64,000 bases of DNA, from the NCBI RefSeq assembly GCF_002159085.1, contig NZ_LZRU01000030.1:62001-126000 (forward strand). Reading direction: 5' to 3'. The number at the start of each line of letters is the position of its first letter. The stretch's first letter is position 1. Below, piece after piece: positions 1 to 8,307 of the stretch. This DNA is from Thermobacillus sp. ZCTH02-B1 (GTDB lineage: Bacteria > Bacillota > Bacilli > Paenibacillales > Paenibacillaceae). Made by a program: the position numbers and the translations under genes. Below the pieces are notes generated by a model. It was not told the DNA's origin. It searched no databases and saw only the letters and a program-made list of their open reading frames with translations.

Positions 1-2
1 TC

Positions 3-221
3 TCTCCGGTGCCGAAGCCGTTCCGGGACACCGCGAAGCACGCGATCGCCGCGGAGATCGGCAGGATCGCCGTCGAGAGCGGCGCATCCCAAGTGACGCG
101 GGAACATTGCATCGAAGGCTACATCAAGGCGACGCCGAAGCGCGATTACCGCAGCCTGATCAAATTTCTCGAGAAGCACGGGATCGACTACGGTCCGTAC
201 CGGCATCTCCTGAAATCCTGA
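3..221 (+). CDS. DUF2621 (YneK-like) protein, C-terminal part only
   Basis: The reading frame is open from the first base and ends at 221, leaving 72 C-terminal residues; the true start lies before the window. The tail has SPVPKPFRD near its beginning, then a helix rich in Ala/Ile, then ATPKRDYRSL and a final YGPYRHLLKS. This pattern is what I remember of the DUF2621 family of Bacillus YneK-type proteins, whose members have one N-terminal membrane helix (outside the window here). The function of the family is unknown to me. It sits 22 bp before the epimerase on the same strand, so the two may be co-transcribed. Assignment rests on memory of the family pattern. Confidence 0.6.
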   Translation, partial: SPVPKPFRDTAKHAIAAEIGRIAVESGASQVTREHCIEGYIKATPKRDYRSLIKFLEKHGIDYGPYRHLLKS

Positions 222-243
222 GCCCGGGGAGGAACGGAAGGCC

Positions 244-1149
244 ATGCGCGTGGCGGTCACCGGGGGCACCGGCTTCATCGGCCGCGCGCTCGTGCGCGCG
301 CTGCTGGAGCGCGGGGACGAAGTCCGGGTCGTGACCCGCAGGAAGGGGAAGCTGAACCTGAAGCATCCGAACCTGACGGAATCGACCTGGGAGGAATGGA
401 ACGGACGGCCCGAACGGCTGGAGGGAACGGACGCCATCGTCAACCTGGCGGGGGAGACGATCAACCAACGGTGGACGAAGGCCGCGAAGGACCGCGTGCT
501 GAAGTCGCGCCTCGACGCGGCCGGGGCCGTGGCGGAATGGGTGCGGGCGATGCGGGACAAGCCGGTCGTCGTGAACGCGTCCGGCATTTCGTATTACGGC
601 ATGTCCGAGACGGAGACCTTTGACGAGCGGAGCCCGGGCCGGGTCACCGACTTCCTGTCCGCCGTCGTGAAGGAGTGGGAAGAAGCGGCGGACCGGATCC
701 CCGCCCGGCGGCTCGTCAAGCTCCGCGTCGGGCTCGTCCTGGGCGCCGACGGCGGCGCCTTTCCGCTGATGGTCCTGCCGTACCGCCTGTTCGTCGGCGG
801 CCGCGTCGGCAGCGGACGGCAGTGGATCTCCTGGATCCACATCGAAGACATGACGCGGCTCATCCTGTTCTGCCTCGACAACGAGCATATCGCGGGGCCG
901 GTCAACGCGTCGGCGCCGGAACCGGTGACAAACGACCGGTTCGGCAGGGCGGTCGCCGCGGCGCTCGGGCGGCCGCACTGGTTCCCGGTGCCCGCCGCCC
1001 TCATGCGCCTCGTATTCGGCGAGCTGTCCGTGCTGCTGCTGGAAGGCCAGCGGGCGCTGCCGAACGCGGCACTCGAGGCGGGCTTCACCTTCCGCTATCC
1101 GACCATCGACGAGGCGGTGCGGCAGCTGCTCGACCGACAGTCGTTGTGA
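244..1149 (+). CDS. TIGR01777-family NAD(P)-dependent epimerase (SDR39U1/YfhF-like)
   Basis: A 301-residue atypical short-chain dehydrogenase/epimerase. The Rossmann nucleotide-binding motif GGTGFIGRALV lies at residues 7-17, followed by VNLAGE at about 75-80 and the conserved NASGISYYG stretch near 111-119. WISWIHIEDM near 198-207 is typical of the TIGR01777 (YfhF) family, and the C-terminal DUF1731-like part (FGELS..LLEGQRALP) is present, so the length is normal for the family. The ATG has GGGGAGG about 10 bp upstream. The substrate of this family is not established. A convergent hairpin terminator follows the stop. Confidence 0.9.
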   Translation: MRVAVTGGTGFIGRALVRALLERGDEVRVVTRRKGKLNLKHPNLTESTWEEWNGRPERLEGTDAIVNLAGETINQRWTKAAKDRVLKSRLDAAGAVAEWVRAMRDKPVVVNASGISYYGMSETETFDERSPGRVTDFLSAVVKEWEEAADRIPARRLVKLRVGLVLGADGGAFPLMVLPYRLFVGGRVGSGRQWISWIHIEDMTRLILFCLDNEHIAGPVNASAPEPVTNDRFGRAVAAALGRPHWFPVPAALMRLVFGELSVLLLEGQRALPNAALEAGFTFRYPTIDEAVRQLLDRQSL

Positions 1150-1169
1150 ACCATGATCACCTGAAGCAC

Positions 1170-1212
1170 GCGGCTGACAACCGGATGATCAATCCGGCCG
1201 TCAGCCGCTTTT
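1170..1212 (+). terminator. Bidirectional-type hairpin terminator between convergent genes
   Basis: GCGGCTGAC at 1170-1178 pairs with GTCAGCCGC at 1200-1208; an inner stem (CCGGAT/ATCCGG) fills the loop and TTTT follows on the plus strand. It ends the epimerase transcript. The right arm overlaps the stop codon of the minus-strand FHA gene (1201-1203). Confidence 0.75.
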
Positions 1213-3156
1213 GCGCAGCGTGTATTTCGGCCCGTCCGGTCCCGCCAGCCGGAACGCGTCGCCTATGCCGAGCACGTATTCCTTGTACGGCACCATGATC
1301 TCGTCTCCGAGCAACGTTCCGTTGCGCGAGGCAAGATCTTTGATGCGCACCTCGCTGCCGTCAAACGCGACCTCCAGATGCGCGCGCGATACGCCCTCCG
1401 CCTTGTCGACGAACTGTGCGTGCGCCTCCGAACGGCCGATGATATGCGTGCCGCGTTCGACGGGGATGCGGCGGCTGGAACCCTCATATTCCCGCACCAG
1501 CCACAACCGGCCGTCGTCCCGGTCCAGCAGCACGGTCTCGTCTTGCAGCCATACGGTTTCATCGCGCTCCGCCGCGTCGCCCTCCGCCGTCATGCCCGGC
1601 ATCCCGTTCCGGGTCGAACCCGATGACGCCTCCAACCCGATCGTCTCGCCTGGTCCGCTCCCGCCCGCCTGCGCCCGGAACGCCGCATCGGATGCCGGAC
1701 GGTCGTCCAATCCGAATTCGGTCAGCCAGGAAAAGCGGATGTCGGCCGCTTCGGACCGAATGCCGCGGTCGGCGCCGGCTCCGGCTTCCGCCCACGATCC
1801 GGATTCCGCCCACGGGGGCCGTCTGGCCAACCCGTTTTCATCCGATCCCGCCTTCGCGCCTTCCGCCGACCATGCGTGATTCTCCATCCCGCGATTCCCG
1901 GGAGCGAGACGCCGCCACACGAGGACCAGCCCGCCCGCCGCAAGCAGCGTTGCACCGAGGCAGATCAGCAGGCGGTCCGTGCCGGGAGACGGCAGGTAGA
2001 GGTATCGCCAGATCAGCGCCGTCGTCAGCACGGCGCCGCACACGGACAGCCAGCGCGCCCTGCCCGTGTCGCGGATGCGGCCCGTCGCCCCCGGCCATTC
2101 CCCGTCGTCGAACATCATCGTCTCGGGCGGCGGGAGCTCTTCGGCGCCTTCTCCCTTGAAAAATCTGCCGAGCCAACCGAAACGGTTCTTTCCGTTCATC
2201 GCTTCGGCTTCCGCCGCGCGGGACGATTCCGCGGTTGCGCCCGTCCGGCCGTCAGCGGCGGCCGGGAAAGGGCCGGCATGCGGGACGCGGGCGGAACCCC
2301 CGGCGCCGGCATCACCATCATGCGCTTCCATCACCGGATCCCGATTTCCCGAATCCGGCCGATCGGCCCCAAATGCGATCCGACAGCCCCACGCGCCGTC
2401 CGTGTCCGGTCCTCCAGCGCCGAAGGCAGGCGGGAATCTCCGATCATTTCCCCCATCTTCATACGGTGAGCCGGGGGCGGATCCGATCCGACGCGCCTGC
2501 CCGCCTTCCGTCTTCGACCCGCCGGCAAGGTAGCCGGCCCGGAATCCCGCCGTCTCCGCGACCGGATGTCCGGCGCCGAACGTTCGATCCGACGCCATCA
2601 GCCTGAGCAGACCGAGCCGAAGGTCCGGCCACGAGGCCCCCGGGTCGTCCAGCAGGCGAAGCACGGTCTGCACGGCATCCCCGTCCACGTGCTCCGCCTT
2701 CCCGATCAGCCGGATCGCCAGTGCGAGCAGCTCTTCGCGAACCGGCCTCTTCACGGGCGGCTCCCGCAGCGGCAGATAGGTCAACGCGACATCGCGCCAT
2801 TCCGAACCGACGAACAGGAACCTCTCCTCCAGCAGGCAGCAGGATTCCCGGAGCAGATAATGCCCGCAGGTCTCCAGCGCCTCGACGATGCCCAGCATGA
2901 AGCCCAAATATTCCGTCATTCCGAACGGTCCGGCGATCAGCCGGTGCGGCAGCATTTTCCGGCCTTCGACCGCGTGACGGAACGTCACGCAGCCGTCCAT
3001 CTCGAACCAGTCGACCTTGAGCAGCCCGGGCGGCCGCGCGGCCTGCAACATCCGCACGTCGACTTCGTCCAAATCCGCGCGCCCAAACGGCGGATCGCGC
3101 CGGATGATCATCTCGTGTCCCCGCTGCATCGCAAAATCGACCTGCAACCGTTCCAT
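1201..3156 (-). CDS. FHA-domain membrane protein with DUF6382-like N-terminus
   Basis: A 651-residue protein. The N-terminal part (about 1-170, beginning MERLQVDFAMQRGHEMI) resembles the DUF6382 domain found in Paenibacillus FHA proteins next to Tad genes. A long Gly/Arg/Asp-rich low-complexity linker follows, then two membrane helices (starting WLSVCGAVLTTALIW and LICLGATLLAAGGLVLVW), another disordered linker, and a C-terminal FHA domain with IIGRSEAH, GVSRAHLEV, IKDLASRNGT and LGIGDAFRLA. The FHA Arg and Ser/Asn contacts for phosphothreonine are kept. The start is the ATG preceded by GGAAAGGGG; a longer in-frame extension lacks coding character. It is the last gene of the Tad locus, suggesting phospho-dependent control or scaffolding of the pilus machine (inference). 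Confidence 0.85.
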   Translation of the reverse strand: MERLQVDFAMQRGHEMIIRRDPPFGRADLDEVDVRMLQAARPPGLLKVDWFEMDGCVTFRHAVEGRKMLPHRLIAGPFGMTEYLGFMLGIVEALETCGHYLLRESCCLLEERFLFVGSEWRDVALTYLPLREPPVKRPVREELLALAIRLIGKAEHVDGDAVQTVLRLLDDPGASWPDLRLGLLRLMASDRTFGAGHPVAETAGFRAGYLAGGSKTEGGQARRIGSAPGSPYEDGGNDRRFPPAFGAGGPDTDGAWGCRIAFGADRPDSGNRDPVMEAHDGDAGAGGSARVPHAGPFPAAADGRTGATAESSRAAEAEAMNGKNRFGWLGRFFKGEGAEELPPPETMMFDDGEWPGATGRIRDTGRARWLSVCGAVLTTALIWRYLYLPSPGTDRLLICLGATLLAAGGLVLVWRRLAPGNRGMENHAWSAEGAKAGSDENGLARRPPWAESGSWAEAGAGADRGIRSEAADIRFSWLTEFGLDDRPASDAAFRAQAGGSGPGETIGLEASSGSTRNGMPGMTAEGDAAERDETVWLQDETVLLDRDDGRLWLVREYEGSSRRIPVERGTHIIGRSEAHAQFVDKAEGVSRAHLEVAFDGSEVRIKDLASRNGTLLGDEIMVPYKEYVLGIGDAFRLAGPDGPKYTLRKSG

Positions 3157-3334
3157 CCCGTCGCCCCTTTCCTTTCGATCCGCACCGCACCCGTTTCGTT
3201 CCGCACCGCACCTGGCCGTTGATGGTACGACGCCGTTTCGGCCGCTTATCGGACGATGCCGCCCCGGTCCGTGATCGGACCGCCATGCCGCCGGCCGCGA
3301 ATCGGACGGCACCGCCCGCGGCCGCGGTGCGGTT

Positions 3335-3937
3335 TCACCATATCCATGCCGCAATCGCCCCGGGAACCACCGCGATCATGAACGGAAAGCGGGATTTCCG
3401 CAGTCCGCCGTTCCCTCCGTCCCCATCCGCGGAGGTTGCGCCGTCCGCGGCGGAGACGGCTTCAGCCGAAGGTCCGCCTTGAACCGCGTCTTCCCGCAAT
3501 AGCCTCCAGCGCGCGGCCCGCCGTTTGCCGATGGCCAGACACGCCAGCCCGTACGCTCCGGCCGCCAGCATGGAATAGACGGCGCAATCCAACGCCTCCC
3601 GCGCACCGATCCAACTTCCGAGCGCGGCGAACAGCTTGACGTCTCCGCCGCCGACAGCCCCCAGCATGTAAGGCAGCAGCAACAAGGCGAATCCCGCTCC
3701 GGCTCCCGCGCAGGCCTCCGACAGTCCCCGGCCCGCCGCCTGCAAGGCGCCCAGCCACGCACCGGACGCCGACGCCGCTTCCTGCCAGCCGGACCACGCG
3801 CCTGCCGCCGCATGGCAGAGCAGTCCGGCCGCCAGGGCAGTGACGTTCAGCCGGTTCGGAATGCGCATCGTCCGGATGTCGCTGACGAACGCGGCCGCCA
3901 GCAGAATCGCCGCTCCCGCGGCGGTCAACACCATCAT
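3335..3937 (-). CDS. Prepilin peptidase, A24 family (TadV/CpaA-like)
   Basis: A 200-residue membrane aspartyl protease that should cleave and process the Flp pilin and pseudopilins of this locus. The two catalytic aspartates are visible: DIRTMRIPN in the first loop (about residues 19-27) and the family signature GGGDVKL in the middle. About five to six hydrophobic segments are present, and there is no methyltransferase domain, which matches the short TadV/CpaA type rather than PilD. Start chosen at the ATG ATG pair behind AGGAGGGAGG; an upstream ATG (3958) would place the RBS inside the gene. It lies 44 bp after the TadE-like gene. The C-terminal tail is Asp/Gly-rich. Confidence 0.88.
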   Translation of the reverse strand: MMVLTAAGAAILLAAAFVSDIRTMRIPNRLNVTALAAGLLCHAAAGAWSGWQEAASASGAWLGALQAAGRGLSEACAGAGAGFALLLLPYMLGAVGGGDVKLFAALGSWIGAREALDCAVYSMLAAGAYGLACLAIGKRRAARWRLLREDAVQGGPSAEAVSAADGATSADGDGGNGGLRKSRFPFMIAVVPGAIAAWIW

Positions 3938-3981
3938 GCCTCCCTCCTCCCGGTTCATTCCGGCTTCACGGCGACACTCCG

Positions 3982-5013
3982 TCAGGATTCCTCGCCGCCC
4001 GCCTTCCGCACGACAAAATAACGGTGCGCCCTCGCGCCGTCCTCCGAAGTCACCTCGAGCTCCCACGTGCCGGGCGTCGTGTTGCCGGACACGTGCCACT
4101 CCCATGTGACGAGCCCGTGCTCATCCGTCATTTTCTCACCGAGATGTTTCGCCTGGCTCTTGCCGCTCTTGTACCAGACCGTGAGATTCAGCTTCGCGTT
4201 CGGCGCCCCGAGCGCGGTCAGCCTCGCCTTCCGGCCCGGCCGAAGCGGCGACGGCTCGATTGACAAGATGACGATGCCGCCGGGCCCGTCTTCCCCCTCC
4301 GGATGGATCCGCGCCGGCACCGGATCGGCGATCCAGGCGCGCTCTTCGGCGTCCGCCGACAGCGTCACATGCGAACGGGTAAAAGGCAGCCCGAGCGGAA
4401 CATCATAGGTCAGCCGGATCCGGAAATACGCCTCGCCGCCGCCCGACAAATCGGGCAGCCTGAGCCGGGTGATCCGGATGCGTCCGGGATCGAGCGCCGA
4501 CTCCGCGGCAAGCTCGCGGATCAGCGGACCGAAGACGGCCTCCCCGATCGGCGCCGAAGCGATGTCGGCCGCTTCCTCCCAATCCCCCCTCAGCGCCGCT
4601 TCGAGCAACGGACCCGCCGGTTCCGGCAAATGTCCCGCCAGTTCGGCCGCCAGTTCCGGAAATCCGGGCTGCGGGCTTCGATCGCCGGATGGCCCGAACG
4701 GGTTCCCGGACTGTCCGGTCCGGTCTCCGGCCCCCGCTCCGTCCGCCTCCGCTGCCGGGTGTCCCGCTGCGGACCGGACGGCAAGCTGGACCGGGTGGAT
4801 GTGCGCCGCCGTCAGCCGGGCGATCTGCGCCGCCGCATCCTGCAGCGCCATCTGCGTCATCGCCAGCCGGATGACCGCAATCAGCAGGATGAATACCATC
4901 AGGAAGACCGGCATGACCAGCGCGGCCTCGACCGTGACGCCGCCCTTCGCATCCCGCGCGGGCTCAATACGACGATCCGACAACCACCGTCGTCTCATAG
5001 CGGCCGTCCACAA
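3982..5013 (-). CDS. TadE-like pseudopilin with C-terminal Ig-like extension
   Basis: A 343-residue protein. Near residues 24-30 it has a type IV pilin-like cleavage site and Glu+5 pattern (KGGVTVEAALVMP), then one hydrophobic helix, as in TadE-like proteins. The middle part is variable. The last ~110 residues form a separate domain (IEPSPLRPGRKARLTA ... WYKSGKSQAKHLG ... GLVTWEWHVSGNTTPGTWEL) of the beta-sandwich type I associate with extracellular Bacillus proteins. The start is a TTG with GGAAGG five bases upstream; an ATG at 4998 is the alternative. It overlaps the preceding gene by 50 bp, implying translational coupling. Fusion of a surface Ig-like domain to a minor pilin suggests display at the pilus base or tip (inference). 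Confidence 0.75.
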   Translation of the reverse strand: MWTAAMRRRWLSDRRIEPARDAKGGVTVEAALVMPVFLMVFILLIAVIRLAMTQMALQDAAAQIARLTAAHIHPVQLAVRSAAGHPAAEADGAGAGDRTGQSGNPFGPSGDRSPQPGFPELAAELAGHLPEPAGPLLEAALRGDWEEAADIASAPIGEAVFGPLIRELAAESALDPGRIRITRLRLPDLSGGGEAYFRIRLTYDVPLGLPFTRSHVTLSADAEERAWIADPVPARIHPEGEDGPGGIVILSIEPSPLRPGRKARLTALGAPNAKLNLTVWYKSGKSQAKHLGEKMTDEHGLVTWEWHVSGNTTPGTWELEVTSEDGARAHRYFVVRKAGGEES

Positions 5014-7354
5014 CCCTTCCTTCCAACATGCCTCCGCCGGCGATCCCCTTCATCACCCCGGGCAGAAACCACAGGTTGACCGATACGTCCGCGCGCCCGG
5101 TGAGCGCGACCGGCATGGCGGCCAACCGGTAGCCGGTATCATGCTCGATCAGTGCGGTGATGCGGGCCAGCTTCTCCGCCTTGCTGCCGTGAAGCAGCAG
5201 AAACAGGCGCAGATAGTCCCGGTAGGCGATGGCGATCGGCAGCCATTTCGACAGTTCCGTCTTGCCGGTCCGGACCAGCTCGACCATGTCGTTCAGGGCG
5301 TGCTCGAAGCTGTACGCCACAGCGGCGGCGAACACCACCAGCGGATGGCCGAGTGCGCGGCACTCGACGAATCCCTCCGCCAGGCGGATGGCGACGCGGA
5401 CGGCGAAAATCTCCGCATGGGCGGCGGCGATGTTCCCCGCCGGGTTGTGAAAGCCGTACAGGATATACTCCACTTCCTGATGGGAGACGGTCAGCGGCAA
5501 ATGCCCGTCGCCGCCGTCCGATCCGTCCGCCGTCGTGTCCGACGATTGCGTCGTGCGCAAGACAAGATCGTACAAATGCCGCGGATCCCAATGATCGAAA
5601 CGCTGGACCGCATATTCGTTCAGATAGACCTCATCCCGAAAACTCGCCGCCAAACCGTCAAGCATGCCGAACAGGCCTGCGGCCTTGTGCGACGCCTCCT
5701 TGGCGTATTTTCCGGATTTGTCGTCCGGACCGCCGACCGTCCCGCCGCCGGACGGCGCGGCCCCGTTGAGCGCCAGGCTCGCCTCGTACCGCTTTCGGAG
5801 CTGCCCGAACTCCCGCTCCGCCTCCCCGTCGGACGAAAGCCGCGATAGCCGCTTCAGCAGTTCAGCGGCCTCAACGCGCTTCGCCTCGGACCGGCGTTCA
5901 TATTCCCGGCGCTGTTCATCCGCCGCGGCGAGTTCCGCAACGGCACGGCCGCGCGCCGCGATGACGCCGCCGGAGCCGGAACCGTCTTCCCCGATATACG
6001 CCGCGGCATAGGCCCGATACGCGTCACGCAGCCGGTCGAAGGCGGCTCCGAGCGGCGCCGCATGCCGTTGATCCGGGCTCGCGAGCGCCTGCGCGACGGC
6101 CGAACCGAACCGGTCCGCCCGCTCCCGGAGGGCGGCTGCGCCGGCATCCTGGCCGGACAGCTCCCGGAGGTAGTCGTCGAACCATTCCGCGTCCAGCACG
6201 AGCCGGGACGCATCTTCCAGCAGGGAACGGATCACGACGGAAGCGTCCGGCTCCCCGGCTCCCCCGGACGATGCACCGCCCCCGTCTCCGGCTCCGGCCT
6301 GCCGGGCTTCGCGCAGGACGTCGGCCATTCGCTCGTTGTCGGCCGCGGCGGCCTGAACCGCCTGCCTGGCGGCGGCTATGGCGTCCGCGTGGACGGTTGC
6401 GGCCATGCTGGACGCGTCGGCCAATGCGGCCGCCGTCTCCCGGGCGGATTGCTCATACGCCGCGATCTCGGCCGCATAGCTCGGCCCGAGATCGGGCGGC
6501 GGAATGTCCGGCGGGGACTCGCATGCGGGATCCGCCGCACGCTCCGCATCATTGCCGGAACGCCCCGGCTTCGCTCCGCAAGCGGCCTCCCACCGCCTCC
6601 TCTCTTCCTCGACCCGGCGCCGCCATTCCGCCTCCTTCGCCCTGCGTTCCGCCTCCGCCCGGACCCAGCCGACATATGGTTCGTATCCGGCAGCTGCATC
6701 CTCCGCGGTGCCTCCGCTGCCGGCACCCGGCGGATAAGGAATCCGGGCCGCCAGTCCCGACGCCGCGACGGCTTCGGCCGCTTCCCGCTGGCGCCGCACC
6801 GCCTCTTCCAGATGGCGCTGGCGGCTGTCGAACAATTCCTGCAGCTGCAGCATCGCATTTGCGGCATGCGCGGTCTCCCGGAGGGCCGGAGCGACGCCCC
6901 TGAACCGCTCGACGATTTCCAGCGTGAAATCGATCGGCGCCTTGTATTTCATTTCTTCGAGAATCTGCCGCTCGAGGACGGCATGGAGCCCGAGCGTATC
7001 CCCCGGTGACACCTCCGCATGCGTGACGTCCGTCCGCAGCAGCTTCAGTCCCCGGTCCGGATGGTCCGGCTCCAGGGCGGACGATATGACGCGGCGGAAT
7101 ATTTCCCCGCCGTCCGAACCGCCCCGCGCGAACAGGCCGTAGCGTTCGTACAGCGTGCCGTCGTAGGCGGACAGCGCAGAGCGGACGCCGGAGTAGACGG
7201 CGGTCTCCGCCAGCCGCTCGAAGGCGGCGATGCGCGCGAAATCGATCAGCACCGCCACGAACAGGAACAGCGCGGCCGTAATGCCGATCAGAAACACGTT
7301 GACCGATCCGTCCCGGCTGTCCCAGAGCGTCCGTCCGGCGAACCGACGCTTCAT
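4964..7354 (-). CDS. Large TadG-like/DUF5702-like pilus-locus protein with coiled coil
   Basis: A 796-residue protein with one N-terminal membrane helix (SVNVFLIGITAALFLFVAVL) directly after SRDG, like a prepilin site but with Phe instead of Glu at +5, so processing is doubtful. The juxtamembrane part (ARIAAFERLAETAVYSGVRS) resembles TadG/TadE proteins. Residues about 180-540 are strongly helical and charged with many Glu/Arg/Ala heptads, indicating long coiled coils. The C-terminal ~200 residues look globular. Its start codon overlaps the previous gene's stop by 4 bp (ATGA). It probably sits on the outer membrane face as a structural part of the Tad machine. Such large coiled-coil members are unlike proteobacterial TadG; exact role unknown. 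Confidence 0.7.
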   Translation of the reverse strand: MKRRFAGRTLWDSRDGSVNVFLIGITAALFLFVAVLIDFARIAAFERLAETAVYSGVRSALSAYDGTLYERYGLFARGGSDGGEIFRRVISSALEPDHPDRGLKLLRTDVTHAEVSPGDTLGLHAVLERQILEEMKYKAPIDFTLEIVERFRGVAPALRETAHAANAMLQLQELFDSRQRHLEEAVRRQREAAEAVAASGLAARIPYPPGAGSGGTAEDAAAGYEPYVGWVRAEAERRAKEAEWRRRVEEERRRWEAACGAKPGRSGNDAERAADPACESPPDIPPPDLGPSYAAEIAAYEQSARETAAALADASSMAATVHADAIAAARQAVQAAAADNERMADVLREARQAGAGDGGGASSGGAGEPDASVVIRSLLEDASRLVLDAEWFDDYLRELSGQDAGAAALRERADRFGSAVAQALASPDQRHAAPLGAAFDRLRDAYRAYAAAYIGEDGSGSGGVIAARGRAVAELAAADEQRREYERRSEAKRVEAAELLKRLSRLSSDGEAEREFGQLRKRYEASLALNGAAPSGGGTVGGPDDKSGKYAKEASHKAAGLFGMLDGLAASFRDEVYLNEYAVQRFDHWDPRHLYDLVLRTTQSSDTTADGSDGGDGHLPLTVSHQEVEYILYGFHNPAGNIAAAHAEIFAVRVAIRLAEGFVECRALGHPLVVFAAAVAYSFEHALNDMVELVRTGKTELSKWLPIAIAYRDYLRLFLLLHGSKAEKLARITALIEHDTGYRLAAMPVALTGRADVSVNLWFLPGVMKGIAGGGMLEGRVVDGRYETTVVVGSSY

Positions 7355-8085
7355 CCGCTGCCCCCCTCCCGGCCCGACCGTACCTTCAAAATGCCGCCGG
7401 CCTTCTTCCGCTGCTCCTCCCCGTCCGTTCCGGCTCCGAACCGCTGCGCATAGTAACGCGCGAGATCGACGATGCGGATCAGCTCGACCGGATCGGTGAC
7501 CGGCGCGGCGGCGGAAGCGCGGATCCCCGCAATTCCGGTAAGACGCGCGGCCCCCGGCGGGATGTCGAAGGTCTGGAGTTCCACGGAGACCCGCTTCAAC
7601 AGCAGATGGCGGCGGTACACCGCCCGGCCGTCGTATTTGCCGGGCACGCGCCCCGCCCCTTTCAGCAGTTTGCCGGTCATCAGGTCTCCCCCGTTTTCCG
7701 CTCCCATTGCCGGCAAATCGACCGCGGCGTCCTCCGACTCGCCGGCCTCCATGCCGAAGATGGACTGCAACAACCGGTCGTCGGTGAGCCGCCAGTACAG
7801 CGGATCGTAACGCCCGGTCGGGGCGATGCCGGTGACGGGATCACGGTGGCTGTTGTCCCAGCGGAAGGCCGCCCGCTCCGCCGCGGCGGAAGCCGCATGG
7901 TAGAGCAGCACCCGCTCGTGGATGATCATCGCCCCGAACAGCAGCGCCAGCACCGCCAGAAACACCGCCGGGAAGACGATCGCGGACTCGACCGCGGCGC
8001 TGCCGGATGCATCGTCGAGAATAAACCGGCGGCGCTTATTTCGATCCGGGGAAGTGCTTATTGGCGTCATAGTTGAAAATGTCAT
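7351..8085 (-). CDS. TadE-like pseudopilin
   Basis: A 244-residue protein of the TadE type: a basic N-terminus, then DASGSAAVESAIVFP with a prepilin-like Gly followed by Glu at +5, then a single hydrophobic helix (AVFLAVLALLFGAMII) and a soluble extracellular domain. TadE proteins are minor pseudopilins needed for Flp fibre assembly. The start is uncertain: ATG 8085 has GGAAG close upstream and an in-frame ATG lies at 8070; both overlap the end of the pilin gene. Its stop overlaps the next start as ATGA, a sign of tight translational coupling within the operon. Confidence 0.78.
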   Translation of the reverse strand: MTFSTMTPISTSPDRNKRRRFILDDASGSAAVESAIVFPAVFLAVLALLFGAMIIHERVLLYHAASAAAERAAFRWDNSHRDPVTGIAPTGRYDPLYWRLTDDRLLQSIFGMEAGESEDAAVDLPAMGAENGGDLMTGKLLKGAGRVPGKYDGRAVYRRHLLLKRVSVELQTFDIPPGAARLTGIAGIRASAAAPVTDPVELIRIVDLARYYAQRFGAGTDGEEQRKKAGGILKVRSGREGGSG

Positions 8086-8269
8086 TTGCTTCCGTCTCCG
8101 CCCTGCCCATCAACGTCTTCACCAGATCGATCAAATATTCCCTGAAAATGATTGCCACGATGATGACAACGGCGATGATCATGATCAGTTCCACCACGCC
8201 CGCGCCGTCCTCGTCGCGGAGCAATTTCGCAATTCCGCGGCGCGGCGCATTCCGGTACGGCATCAGCAT
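8036..8269 (-). CDS. Flp-family type IVb pilin
   Basis: A 77-residue pilin precursor, the likely main subunit of the fibre. After a basic leader, LRDEDGAGVVELIMII gives the type IVb cleavage site (Gly before Ala, Glu at +5), followed by the very hydrophobic VVIIVAIIFREYLIDLV helix and a short acidic/basic tail ending HFPGSK. The ATG at 8269 is chosen because AGGAGGG lies 8 bases upstream and the leader length fits Flp pilins; the longer in-frame extension upstream reads through the tadC end and lacks this signal. It follows tadC by 38 bp. Confidence 0.88.
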   Translation of the reverse strand: MLMPYRNAPRRGIAKLLRDEDGAGVVELIMIIAVVIIVAIIFREYLIDLVKTLMGRAETEANDIFNYDANKHFPGSK

Positions 8270-8307
8270 CAGCGCATCCCTCCTGCAAACCCGTGGATTC
8301 AACCGAT

